Origin: JBFHER01 sp041584055
GTDB lineage: Bacteria > Bacteroidota > Bacteroidia > Bacteroidales > UBA5342
Assembly (NCBI GenBank): GCA_041584055.1
Contig: JBFHER010000101.1
Location: 1 to 12,161 of the forward strand
Direction of reading: 5' to 3'
Length of the DNA stretch: 12,161 nt
Under the pieces are notes generated by a model that was not told where the DNA came from, ran no database searches, and saw only the letters and a program-made list of their open reading frames with translations. Positions within the stretch are counted from its first letter, which is position 1. The number at the start of each line of letters is the position of its first letter. Below are positions 1 through 7,303 of the stretch, one piece after another. Made by a program: the position numbers and the translations under genes.

Positions 1-365
1 CCACTCTGACTTTCATATGGGAATTTACATCAAGTAAAGGTTCTCCTTTCAACAAAAGGCGCATGGGGCTGGATAATGTGCTTTTGATGGGAACCTATTC
101 AGAAGCTAGCCATGTGTCTGTTAATGATCACCATATGCCCACCCAAACTTTCAATGCCTTTCCAAATCCATCTAAAGGCATGCTGACGGTTTCGATAAAA
201 AACAGTATTTCCAATACAATTGAGATTGTTGATGTTTATGGAAAGGTGATTTATAAGAATGCGGCTGTCTCAGATGGAGAAAACATCAACTTAAACGCGT
301 TCCCAAAAGGTATTTATTTTCTGAAATTTAACGGTGAAAATCTACAAAAATTAGTACTGAAATAA
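1..365 (+). CDS. Secreted protein with T9SS type A C-terminal sorting domain (3' end only)
   Basis: The reading frame is open from the left edge (first full codon at base 3) to the TAA at 363-365, so the gene starts outside the window and only about 120 residues are visible. The first part, containing FNKRRMGLDNVLLMGT, looks like the last strands of an extracellular beta-sandwich domain, but I cannot name it. From about base 150 the sequence fits the T9SS type A sorting domain (Por secretion tail, TIGR04183 type): FPNPSKG, then a short beta-sandwich with VDVYGKVIY, then FPKGIYFLKF and the terminal KLVLK. In this family the domain directs export through the outer membrane by the type IX secretion system and is then removed. 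The protein is therefore expected outside the cell or on its surface. The catalytic part, if any, lies upstream. An internal ATG at base 63 is not the true start because the frame continues past it. The sorting domain call is secure; the protein's function is unknown. Confidence 0.85.
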   Translation, partial: TLTFIWEFTSSKGSPFNKRRMGLDNVLLMGTYSEASHVSVNDHHMPTQTFNAFPNPSKGMLTVSIKNSISNTIEIVDVYGKVIYKNAAVSDGENINLNAFPKGIYFLKFNGENLQKLVLK

Positions 366-520
366 TGAAATTAAAAAATAGTTAAGCGGATGCAGTTATC
401 GTAGATACAATGCGATTTCTTTCCTGTTAGGTGCTATCACCCCGACGTTTAGGGTTTAGTTCTTGCTTTGTTTACAGCCTCGAAAAGGAAACACTACCAA
501 TCTAAAATCATTCAGCTATT
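366..520. other. Intergenic region before the GH141-like gene
   Basis: This 155-base gap separates the T9SS cargo gene from the beta-helix lipoprotein gene. I found no convincing hairpin terminator: the best inverted repeat is only ACCC/GGGT around 440-456. I also found no match to the Bacteroidota promoter pattern TAnnTTTG. No RNA gene or ORF is evident. A promoter for the downstream gene is possible but cannot be pointed to. Confidence 0.4.
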
Positions 521-2788
521 ATGAATCAACCAGTTATGAAAACAAAATTCAACATCAATCTCAAGGGCGTAATTTATTTCATTTTCGTTTGTTTACTTGT
601 CTTCCCTGCATGTAATTCTCATGAAACAATTGAATTGTATGTGGCTCAGGATGGAAATGACACTGCTTCCGGTAGTTTGTCATCACCATTTGCCACCATC
701 CCAAAAGCTGTGGAAGCCCTGAGGGAATTGCGTAAAAATGGCAATTCAAATCCTGCCATCATTTATTTGCGTGAGGGCCGGTATCAATTGACCAAAACGT
801 TGGTGTTAGGAATTGAAGACGGACTGACCTCGACGTCTGGACAGTCTGCTGTTGAAACTGCGGGTGCAGGACAATTATTGCCAGCTCACCTGACTTTTAA
901 GGCCTACCCTGGTGAAAAACCGGTGATCTCTTCCGGTATTCCGGTCACAGGTTGGGAACGAGTGGAAGCGTCTGTTGTTGATTTGCCCGCAAATGCCAAA
1001 GGCAAGGTTTGGGTTGCTGATATCCCGGAAGGTCTTGATAAATTCTACACACTATATGATGAAAAAGGACGATTGAGCCGTGCCAGAGCGGAGGGCTTTG
1101 TGCCCACCAGACCCGGGGATAAAAAGACAGTGTTTTTTCCTAAAGGGAAACTGAGAAACTGGGATAATCTGGCAGACGTGGAATTGAATATCAGACCGGG
1201 GAGAGCATGGATGATCAACATGCTTCCACTTGCCTCGGTTGATGAAGAAAAGGGCATCGCTAAAACAAGCGTCTCGGCAACCTACGAAATAGCACCTCTG
1301 GCTGGTTGGGTTCATACTAAGGATGGCAATTCAGCCTGGGTTGAAAACACCATGGAAGCCCTGGATGAACCAGGTGAGTGGGTTATTAATTCAAGTACCA
1401 GAAAGGTCTATTTGTGGCCGGCAAATCCGTCAGTACAAGACGGGGCTCCACAAGGTATTGTCGCTCCGGCCCTTGTGGAATTAATCCGGGTGGAAGGGAA
1501 TGTCGATTATGATGGTCCGGTTGATAAACCTGTTGTTGGTATCGCTTTTTCAGGGATTACCTTTACCCAGGGCGACCGTCGTGCCTGGGTGAGCGATGAT
1601 GATCAATTGGGCTGGGGGATGCAGCACGACTGGGATATGTTCGATCGCCCTACGGCAATGCTTCGCTTTCGGGGTGCAGAACATTGTATGGTTAGTGATT
1701 GTAATTTTGTTAATTCTGGCGGTTCCGGTGTTCGATTCGATTTACATGCCCAACGTAACAAGCTTGAAAATTGTGAATTTGCCCATCTGGGGGAAGCAGG
1801 AATCCTATTGGCTGGCTATGGGCCGGGAACCAAAGATGTGAATCATCACAATGAAATTGTTAACAACCACATCCATAACTTTAGTGAAATAACCTGGCAC
1901 TCCCCTGGGATATGGGCGTGGCAGAGTGGTCATAACCACATTGCACATAACTTCATTCATCATAGTGGTTATGCTTCGTTGTTGATTACCAATCGGGTTG
2001 AACCCGACCGGAAAATTAACGGCGAAGGGGGGAGAACCGTGAGGCACCATGAAATTGAAAAGGAAATAATAGAGAACACAAAAGAAAATTATGAAAACTG
2101 GAAGGTGCGTGAAAAATACAACCACTCACGTCACAATATCGTAGAATACAACGAAATTACGCATGCTGTGCAATTGCTTTCCGATGGGAATTGTATTTAT
2201 GTGTCGGGTGCAGGAACAGGGAACATCATTCGCTACAATTATCTTCACGATAACCTGGAACATTCAATGCCGGCACCGATCCGTTGCGACGATGATCAGC
2301 ACGAGACCCTGATCTTTGGAAATGTGCTTTACAATAATTTTGGGTTCAGTGCCAGGATAGCATCAAAGGGTGTTAATCACATCATCAATAATTTTATTGT
2401 TGCGCCACGCAATGTGCCCAATTCCGGTTACCTAAGTTATGAGTGGGTCCCGGTGCCCGGATCAAGGGTGTATAAAAACATAATCATATCCCATCCGGAT
2501 GGCGGGAATGCACATAATGAAAGGCCGCGCAGAGACCAAACCCGTAATCTTCCAAACATTGAGGAAACGGATATGGACTCCAATTTATATTATAATCCGG
2601 TCGATCCGGCCTGGATGGATGCACACCTGCAACGAATGCGGGCAATAGGCAAAGAAGAAGCAAGTGTGGTTGCCGACCCCATGTTTGTTGATCCGGCGGG
2701 TGGCGATTTCAGTTTTAAAGAAGGTAGCCCGGCACTTAAATTAGGGATTGAGTCTTTGGATGTTTCTAAGATGGGACTGATTAAATAA
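521..2788 (+). CDS. Right-handed parallel beta-helix lipoprotein, GH141-like glycoside hydrolase
   Basis: The 755-residue product begins with a basic N-terminus and a hydrophobic segment (about residues 15-30) ending in a lipobox-like VFPAC with Cys31, so it is probably a lipoprotein. A second in-frame ATG at 536 is an alternative start; neither has a Shine-Dalgarno sequence. After the lipobox comes an N-terminal pattern typical of beta-helix carbohydrate enzymes: ELYVAQDGNDTASGS, SPFATIPKAVEALREL, IYLREGRYQLTKTLVL, then FKAYPGEKPVISSG. The central region has repeated beta-helix rungs of the type CxF...GGSGV and NxIxxNxIH. It also carries two motifs I associate with GH141-like proteins, YGPGTK at 433-438 and SPGIWAWQSGHN at 461-472. 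GH141 includes the Bacteroides thetaiotaomicron alpha-L-fucosidase BT1002 and a clostridial xylanase. Proximity to a GH29 fucosidase and FucP favours fucose release, but that is inference. Other beta-helix families (polysaccharide lyase-like, GH120-like) remain possible. I cannot assign the catalytic residues. Confidence 0.75.
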   Translation: MNQPVMKTKFNINLKGVIYFIFVCLLVFPACNSHETIELYVAQDGNDTASGSLSSPFATIPKAVEALRELRKNGNSNPAIIYLREGRYQLTKTLVLGIEDGLTSTSGQSAVETAGAGQLLPAHLTFKAYPGEKPVISSGIPVTGWERVEASVVDLPANAKGKVWVADIPEGLDKFYTLYDEKGRLSRARAEGFVPTRPGDKKTVFFPKGKLRNWDNLADVELNIRPGRAWMINMLPLASVDEEKGIAKTSVSATYEIAPLAGWVHTKDGNSAWVENTMEALDEPGEWVINSSTRKVYLWPANPSVQDGAPQGIVAPALVELIRVEGNVDYDGPVDKPVVGIAFSGITFTQGDRRAWVSDDDQLGWGMQHDWDMFDRPTAMLRFRGAEHCMVSDCNFVNSGGSGVRFDLHAQRNKLENCEFAHLGEAGILLAGYGPGTKDVNHHNEIVNNHIHNFSEITWHSPGIWAWQSGHNHIAHNFIHHSGYASLLITNRVEPDRKINGEGGRTVRHHEIEKEIIENTKENYENWKVREKYNHSRHNIVEYNEITHAVQLLSDGNCIYVSGAGTGNIIRYNYLHDNLEHSMPAPIRCDDDQHETLIFGNVLYNNFGFSARIASKGVNHIINNFIVAPRNVPNSGYLSYEWVPVPGSRVYKNIIISHPDGGNAHNERPRRDQTRNLPNIEETDMDSNLYYNPVDPAWMDAHLQRMRAIGKEEASVVADPMFVDPAGGDFSFKEGSPALKLGIESLDVSKMGLIK

Positions 2789-2943
2789 ATGGCACATATT
2801 AATTGCAGGCATACATACAACCGACAAGCGGGATTAAAATTATGACGTTGAATATTCATACATGAAACAAACATGCCAAGGCGAATCTGACACAAAGGTG
2901 GATGAATATATTTTTTGTCCCCGACTCGAAGGACAGGTTGATT

Positions 2944-3104
2944 CTTGCTTCTTGACTCTTGCTTCTTGACTCTTGCTTCTTGACTCTTGACTCTTGCATC
3001 TTGATTCCTGACTCTTGCATCTTGCATCTTGACTCTTGATTCTTGGTTCTTGCATCTTGGTTCTTGCATCTTGACTCTTGATTCTTGATTCTTGCATCTT
3101 GCTT
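2944..3104. repeat. Tandem heptanucleotide array, 23 units of CTTGNNT
   Basis: Twenty-three consecutive 7-bp units follow one another with no phase break. The unit on the plus strand is CTTGNNT. The two variable bases are AC in seven units, CA in six, CT in four, AT in four and GT in two. The only change outside them is one CCTG (3007-3010). A degenerate unit, GTTGATT, precedes the array at 2937-2943. Longer sub-repeats exist: CTTGCTT plus CTTGACT occurs three times in a row at 2944-2985, and CTTGGTT plus CTTGCAT occurs twice at 3042-3069. Because 7 is not a multiple of 3 and the minus strand contains no stop codon, all three minus frames are open and would encode SQESR/KxQDAR-like heptads. 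I treat these as artefacts. There are no spacers, so it is not a CRISPR. Its function is unknown. Confidence 0.95.
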
Positions 3105-3303
3105 CTGCTCCCAAAGCAAGCCTTTTTGTAAGCCTTTAAAAGCATGCCGGAGTAGCGGTGGCATTTTATTGGCTGTTAAACGAATGGTGAAGAGCGTGTT
3201 ATTTCTTTTTTGAAAGATTGGGGACAGGACCGTTTTAATTGATGGTGATTGATAACAGCATTAAAAAGACTGATTATAGTTACTCATTCCATCATTAAAC
3301 AGA

Positions 3304-3311
3304 TAATTTTG
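3304..3311 (+). promoter_or_regulatory. Candidate Bacteroidota -7 promoter element before the GH29 gene
   Basis: TAATTTTG matches the Bacteroidota -7 consensus TAnnTTTG exactly and lies about 50 bases before the likely ATG at 3364, a reasonable leader length. The expected -33 TTG about 19-21 bases upstream is not convincing; only GTTA at 3279-3282 is near. In AT-rich intergenic DNA a match of this length can arise by chance, so the call is tentative. Confidence 0.3.
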
Positions 3312-3363
3312 GGAAAAATTATTTTCGGATGATTTTGCAAAATAGTTTAATGTGGATGTTTTT

Positions 3364-5232
3364 ATGAACTGGAAAAACAATTTCTTAACTCTGACAGGCT
3401 TGTTGCTTTTCTGCATGGCCTGTTCTGAGAAAGAGCAACAAAAAATAGAACAGGATTCTAACTTCTGGCTCGTTTTTGATGCTGAAGAAGCGATGCAAAA
3501 CCAACAGGTTCTTCACTGGGATTATACCTTGAATCGTGCAGGTAAATACGATGTACAGATTCTCAGGCAGGGTGACCTGGGTGATATCCTTTCTGAGGTG
3601 ACGCTCGAAAGTGATGGAATAAACATCACAGAAATTCCTAAAAAAGTCTTTGTAATTGATGCGCAGGGAAGCAAGCAAACAGTGTATCAATTCAGCCAAA
3701 ACATTGTTTTTAAACAGGCAGGATTAAAATCATTAAAATTCAGTGGCATCGATTCCCTTGAGCAGGTAAGAATCATTCCGAATTATAAGAATAAACTTGG
3801 GTTTGGATCAGGAAAGTATGAGGCAGAATGGCAAAAAATGCACAACTCACCTGAAAAACAAGCCGCACTGGAATGGTTAAAGACCGCGAAATACGGGATG
3901 TTTATCCACTGGGGATTGTATTCTCAGGCTGGCGGAATTTGGAAGGGCAAGAAGATGGAAGAATCAGGGTATCCCGGACCTGGGGTTTCCGAGTGGTTGA
4001 TGTTTAAATTTCAAATCCCAAGAAAAGAATATGCTGAACTGGCAAAAACCTTTCATCCGGATAAATCCTTTGCTCAGAACATTGCTAAATTGGCCAAAGA
4101 TGCAGGCATGAAATATGTGGTCATTACTTCAAAGCATCACGATGGTTTTGCTTTGTTTGACTCAAAATGTTCCGCATACGATATGGTGGATGCAACGCCA
4201 TATAAAGCTGACGCAATCAAAGAATTATACGATGCCTGCCTGGCCGAAGGACTTGATTTTGGGGTTTACTACTCCCATGGAAATGATTGGTATGATGGCA
4301 CTGACGGGAATGTTGCAAATGTGAAGAAACGCAACGACTCACTGGGTATTCTAACCCATACCCAGGGTAAGAATTTGTGGGATCCAAGTCCAAATACCCA
4401 TGCAGATTACATCCAAAACAAAGCACTGCCCCAAATTGAAGAGTTGTTGCACGCTTTACCTGAACTGCGTTTGGTTTGGTTTGATGGAGATGGCTACGTC
4501 ACCGAAGATCAGGCTTTCCAATTTTATAAAGCAATTTATGATATCAATCCCAATGTGCTTGTGAGTCGCAGGGTGGGGTATGATTTTGGAGACTACCTGG
4601 ATGCCGGCGACAATGTGATTCCTTCGGCCGATGACGAAATGAATAAGCAATGGGAAACCTGTGGAACTACCAATAATTCCTGGGCTTACAAATCCTATGA
4701 TGACGACTGGAAGAGTACAACGGAAATGCTGTATTATCTTGTGGATATCGCATCAAAAGGAGGGAATTACTTGTTAAACATTGGACCGGATGGTCGTGGA
4801 CACGTGCCAGAGCAAAGTGCTAACGGACTTCGTGAAATGGGACGGTGGCTCGAAACAAATGGTGCCGCAATTTATGGGACAACACGTTGGATAGTTCCGC
4901 ATGAAGTTAAAACTGAAACCTTATTGGAAGGAACGGCGCATCGTGCAAAAAAAGGTTTTTCACGCACATTTACCGAGAATGATTTCTGGTTTACACTTCG
5001 GCAAAGCGCGGGGCAGGGGGATGTCCTTTATGCAATTTCATTTTTTAATCCAGAATCGAAAGTTGATATAAAATCATTGAATAAATCCAATGTAACAATT
5101 GAAAATGTAAGCCTATTGGGAAGTGCAGCAACGATACCCTGGGAACAAACCGAGCGCGCATTGACCGTCGATCTTACTGGTGTTTCTGTAGGCACACATG
5201 GTTACGTGTTGGAAGTGAAGGTTAAAAATTAA
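3364..5232 (+). CDS. GH29 alpha-L-fucosidase, lipoprotein
   Basis: This enzyme family removes terminal alpha-L-fucose by a retaining mechanism. I chose the ATG at 3364 (622 residues) over the in-frame GTG at 3352 because the signal peptide then has a normal length: a basic N-terminus, a hydrophobic core and a lipobox-like FCMAC with Cys20. The protein is probably membrane-anchored, outside the cytoplasm. An N-terminal beta-sandwich-like region (about 30-145) precedes the catalytic barrel. GH29 hallmarks are FIHWGLYS (180-187), HHDGF (258-262), LDFGVYYSH, VWFDG with the predicted nucleophile Asp374, WETCGTTNNSW with Glu431, and YLLNIGPDGRG. Glu431 is 57 residues after Asp374, comparable to the nucleophile-acid/base spacing I recall for B. 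thetaiotaomicron BT2970 (Asp229/Glu288), so it is a candidate acid/base. A C-terminal beta-sandwich follows from about residue 515. All core motifs are intact. Whether it is the broad (A) or the 1,3/1,4-specific (B) subfamily cannot be told. FucP follows 161 bases downstream. Confidence 0.93.
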   Translation: MNWKNNFLTLTGLLLFCMACSEKEQQKIEQDSNFWLVFDAEEAMQNQQVLHWDYTLNRAGKYDVQILRQGDLGDILSEVTLESDGINITEIPKKVFVIDAQGSKQTVYQFSQNIVFKQAGLKSLKFSGIDSLEQVRIIPNYKNKLGFGSGKYEAEWQKMHNSPEKQAALEWLKTAKYGMFIHWGLYSQAGGIWKGKKMEESGYPGPGVSEWLMFKFQIPRKEYAELAKTFHPDKSFAQNIAKLAKDAGMKYVVITSKHHDGFALFDSKCSAYDMVDATPYKADAIKELYDACLAEGLDFGVYYSHGNDWYDGTDGNVANVKKRNDSLGILTHTQGKNLWDPSPNTHADYIQNKALPQIEELLHALPELRLVWFDGDGYVTEDQAFQFYKAIYDINPNVLVSRRVGYDFGDYLDAGDNVIPSADDEMNKQWETCGTTNNSWAYKSYDDDWKSTTEMLYYLVDIASKGGNYLLNIGPDGRGHVPEQSANGLREMGRWLETNGAAIYGTTRWIVPHEVKTETLLEGTAHRAKKGFSRTFTENDFWFTLRQSAGQGDVLYAISFFNPESKVDIKSLNKSNVTIENVSLLGSAATIPWEQTERALTVDLTGVSVGTHGYVLEVKVKN

Positions 5233-5393
5233 GGAAAGTGGATTATTAAAAAACAGAAATGAGATTTTTGTCGTCAATAATTATTATTTTGGCAGTCATT
5301 ATCCAAAAAGCAGTATAAAGCTGTGAGGGAGTCTTAGATTGTAGCATTAAAAAAATAAAGCAATAAGTATAAATCTGAATATCTTTTTAAATC

Positions 5394-6677
5394 ATGAAGA
5401 ATGTCAAAGTAGTTGAAAAGAAGTATCTACTTCCATTTGTTATTATAACGAGTTTGTTTGCACTTTGGGGATTTGCCAACGACATTACGAATCCCATGGT
5501 TGCAGCTTTTGGAACAGTCATGGAGCTTTCGAATGCCAAAGCATCTTTGGTGCAGTTCGCATTTTATGGCGGTTATGCTACAATGGCTATCCCTGCTGCA
5601 CTTTTTGTGCAGAAGTTTTCATATAAGAAAGGGATTCTGTTGGGTTTAGTGCTTTACGCAACGGGAGCGTTGCTGTTTTGGCCGGCAGCTCAATACGAGG
5701 CCTTCGGGTTTTTCCTTGTTTCTCTTTATATACTTACTTTTGGTTTAGCTTTTTTAGAAACAACTGCAAATCCTTTCATCCTCTCGTTAGGTAGCAAGGA
5801 AACAGCAACCCGTCGCTTAAATCTTTCACAGGCATTTAATCCTATGGGATCCTTATCAGGGATGTATGTTGCAACGCTCGTGTTGGATTCCCTAATCTCG
5901 GATAAACAAAGAAATGCAAGTGGAGAACTAATCTTTTCGACACTGGACGAAGCCACAAAAGCAACAATGCGGACGCATGATCTTATGATAATACGAGATC
6001 CTTATGTTGCCTTAGGAATCGTTGTTATCATCATGTTTGTTGTTATTGCAACCTTGAAAATGCCTGATACAGGAAAATCGAATAATATCCATCCCTGGCA
6101 ATCCATCAAACGTTTGGCTAAAAATAAATTGTATCGTGAAGGTGTATTTGCGCAAATATTTTATGTCGCAGCTCAGATTATGTGTTGGACGTTCATCATA
6201 CAATATGCTGATAATTTAGGAATTGACAAGGCGACAGCGCAAAAGTACAATATCCTTGCAATGGGCATATTCTTAGGAAGTCGATTTATCAGTACATTCC
6301 TTATGAAATACGTTAACGCAAGAAAACTACTTATGATTTTTGCTTTGGGAGGAATCGTTACAACGAGTGGTGCAATACTTATCGAAGGGAATTTTGGACT
6401 TTATTGTCTTGTGGCAACTTCCGCCTTTATGTCTTTAATGTTTCCTACCATTTATGGTATCGCACTGAATAAAGTGGGCGAAGATGCAACGCTTGGAGCA
6501 GCAGGACTGGTAATGGCAATTGTAGGAGGGGCTTTAATGCCACCTTTGCAAGGAACAATCATCGATATGGGTCGAATTGGAAGTTTGGCTGCAGTCAATG
6601 TGTCCTTTGTTTTACCTCTTATTTGTTTTATAATAATAAGTATTTACGGATACCGTTCTTATAAATCTTTGGCATAA
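5394..6677 (+). CDS. fucP: FucP-type L-fucose:H+ symporter (MFS)
   Basis: This 427-residue protein is a major facilitator superfamily transporter with about twelve hydrophobic segments and a loop in the middle (about 220-240). It has the length and motifs of the FucP family: FALWGFANDITNP at the first helix, FLETTANPF with Glu122, LNLSQAFNPMG with Gln146 and Asn149, FYVAAQIMCW, and FMSLMFPTIYG. Set against E. coli FucP as I remember it, the numbering is shifted by a constant 13: Glu135, Gln159 and Asn162 are conserved as Glu122, Gln146 and Asn149. The Asp46 position, however, is Asn33, with an Asp at residue 30. The protein should sit in the inner membrane and import fucose or a related sugar released by the neighbouring hydrolases. 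Fucose is the best substrate guess because of the upstream GH29 gene, but related members carry glucose, galactose or other sugars. There is no Shine-Dalgarno; the start fits the family's N-terminus. Confidence 0.85.
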   Translation: MKNVKVVEKKYLLPFVIITSLFALWGFANDITNPMVAAFGTVMELSNAKASLVQFAFYGGYATMAIPAALFVQKFSYKKGILLGLVLYATGALLFWPAAQYEAFGFFLVSLYILTFGLAFLETTANPFILSLGSKETATRRLNLSQAFNPMGSLSGMYVATLVLDSLISDKQRNASGELIFSTLDEATKATMRTHDLMIIRDPYVALGIVVIIMFVVIATLKMPDTGKSNNIHPWQSIKRLAKNKLYREGVFAQIFYVAAQIMCWTFIIQYADNLGIDKATAQKYNILAMGIFLGSRFISTFLMKYVNARKLLMIFALGGIVTTSGAILIEGNFGLYCLVATSAFMSLMFPTIYGIALNKVGEDATLGAAGLVMAIVGGALMPPLQGTIIDMGRIGSLAAVNVSFVLPLICFIIISIYGYRSYKSLA

Positions 6678-6711
6678 AGAACCTTGAGTTTAATGATCAA
6701 TTCAGTGAGAA

Positions 6712-6734
6712 TAATTGCATCATTAGAGCAATTA
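6712..6734. promoter_or_regulatory. Inverted repeat in the fucP-rpiB gap
   Basis: TAATTGC (6712-6718) and GCAATTA (6728-6734) form a perfect 7-bp inverted repeat around a 9-base spacer, 35 bases after the fucP stop and about 93 bases before the isomerase start. No T-run follows, so it is a poor intrinsic terminator. It could be a binding site for a dimeric regulator or an mRNA stem protecting the fucP transcript. A smaller repeat, GTAAA/TTTAC (6763-6767 and 6776-6780), lies downstream. Function is not shown by the sequence. Confidence 0.3.
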
Positions 6735-6826
6735 AATGTTGATCTCAGTAAAATGTTTTAATGTAAATGCAAAGCTTTACAGACTCAACACTGTGCTTTT
6801 TTTAAATTGATTAACAAAAAGAAAAA

Positions 6827-7270
6827 ATGAAACAAAAAATAGCAATTGCAAACGATCACGCAGGAACACTTTTGAAAAAAGATTTAAAAACTTTTCTTGA
6901 AAATGCCGGATATGAACTCGTAAATTTTGGAACAGACTCAGAGGCTTCGGTGGATTATCCAGATTATGTGCATCCTGCTGTGGAATCCATAGAGGAAGGG
7001 AAATGTGATTTGGGAATTTTAATATGTGGCAGTGCTCAAGGGGTGGCAATTACAGCCAATAAACATAAAACCATTAGGGCCGCAGTATGCTGGCAAACAG
7101 AAATCGCAGCTCTTGCAAGGCAGCATAACAATGCCAATGTGCTTTGTTTACCCGCCCGTTTTATTTCTGTAGATGAAGCAAAGGAAATTGCGCAGGTGTT
7201 TCTGAAAACCGAATTTGAAGGGGGAAGACACCTTGACAGGGTAAATAAAATATCATCATGTTGTCCTTGA
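6827..7270 (+). CDS. RpiB/LacA/LacB-family sugar-phosphate isomerase
   Basis: The 147-residue protein has the normal length and full motif set of the RpiB/LacAB family: IANDHAG at 7-13, the VDYPDYVHP segment, LICGSAQGVAITANKH with Cys67 at the catalytic-base position, IRAAVCW, a segment with RQHNNANVL, and FEGGRHLDRVNKI near the end. Characterised members interconvert aldose and ketose phosphates: ribose-5-P/ribulose-5-P (RpiB), allose-6-P, galactose-6-P (LacAB) and tetrose phosphates. The protein is cytoplasmic. The downstream aldolase begins 12-33 bases after its stop, so the two are almost certainly co-transcribed and probably consecutive in one pathway. A housekeeping RpiB would be unexpected between a fucose permease and an aldolase, so I infer a catabolic sugar-phosphate substrate, not identified here. 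RpiB-type enzymes usually act on sugars phosphorylated at the far end, whereas the classical fucose pathway uses fuculose-1-phosphate, so the link is not straightforward. I therefore leave the symbol blank. Confidence 0.88.
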   Translation: MKQKIAIANDHAGTLLKKDLKTFLENAGYELVNFGTDSEASVDYPDYVHPAVESIEEGKCDLGILICGSAQGVAITANKHKTIRAAVCWQTEIAALARQHNNANVLCLPARFISVDEAKEIAQVFLKTEFEGGRHLDRVNKISSCCP

Positions 7271-7303
7271 AAACAGATTATCGTGAGAAAGTTAAATACG
7301 AAT

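Larger units (their letters stand above)
2789..3363. other. Long intergenic region carrying a heptanucleotide array
   Basis: This 575-base stretch lies between two genes that read in the same direction. Bases 2789-2936 contain nothing I can name: no terminator-like hairpin and no plausible gene. Bases 2944-3104 are the 7-bp array described separately. Just after it are two copies of AAGCCTTT (3118-3125 and 3130-3137), then a weak 5-bp hairpin, ATGCC/GGCAT (3144-3148 and 3160-3164, 11-nt loop), running into TTTT. This could be a poor terminator. From 3170 to 3300 I see no structure. A candidate promoter element sits at 3304-3311. Apparent minus-strand ORFs here follow from the repeat having no stop codon on that strand. 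Confidence 0.6.

Noticed and set aside
455..470. A CTTGCTT copy upstream of the GH141-like gene, matching the array unit.
   Set aside because: It is a single 7-base match with no neighbouring units, easily expected by chance.
2944..3104. CRISPR-like array.
   Set aside because: The units are only 7 bp and directly adjacent, with no spacers and no cas genes nearby.
2590..3164. Three long overlapping minus-strand ORFs encoding SQESR/KxQDAR repeats, which could look like coiled-coil proteins.
   Set aside because: They exist because the 7-bp repeat has no stop codon on the minus strand in any frame; all three frames encode the same kind of heptad, one runs into the GH141-like gene, and none has a recognisable domain outside the array.
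3144..3167. Hairpin ATGCC/GGCAT followed by TTTT as a terminator for the GH141-like gene.
   Set aside because: The stem is only 5 bp with an 11-base loop, and it lies over 350 bases after the stop codon; too weak to list as a separate feature.
3352..3363. GTG at 3352 as start of the GH29 gene.
   Set aside because: The ATG at 3364 gives a compact lipoprotein signal peptide; the four extra residues add nothing recognisable.
5368..5377. TAAATCTG before fucP as a -7 promoter element.
   Set aside because: It has a mismatch to TAnnTTTG, and the nearest upstream TTG is 28 bases away, longer than the usual spacing.
7283..7303. GTG at 7283 as start of the aldolase gene.
   Set aside because: Possible, but ATG 7304/7307 starts just before the first conserved helix and makes the catalytic residues line up with FucA numbering.
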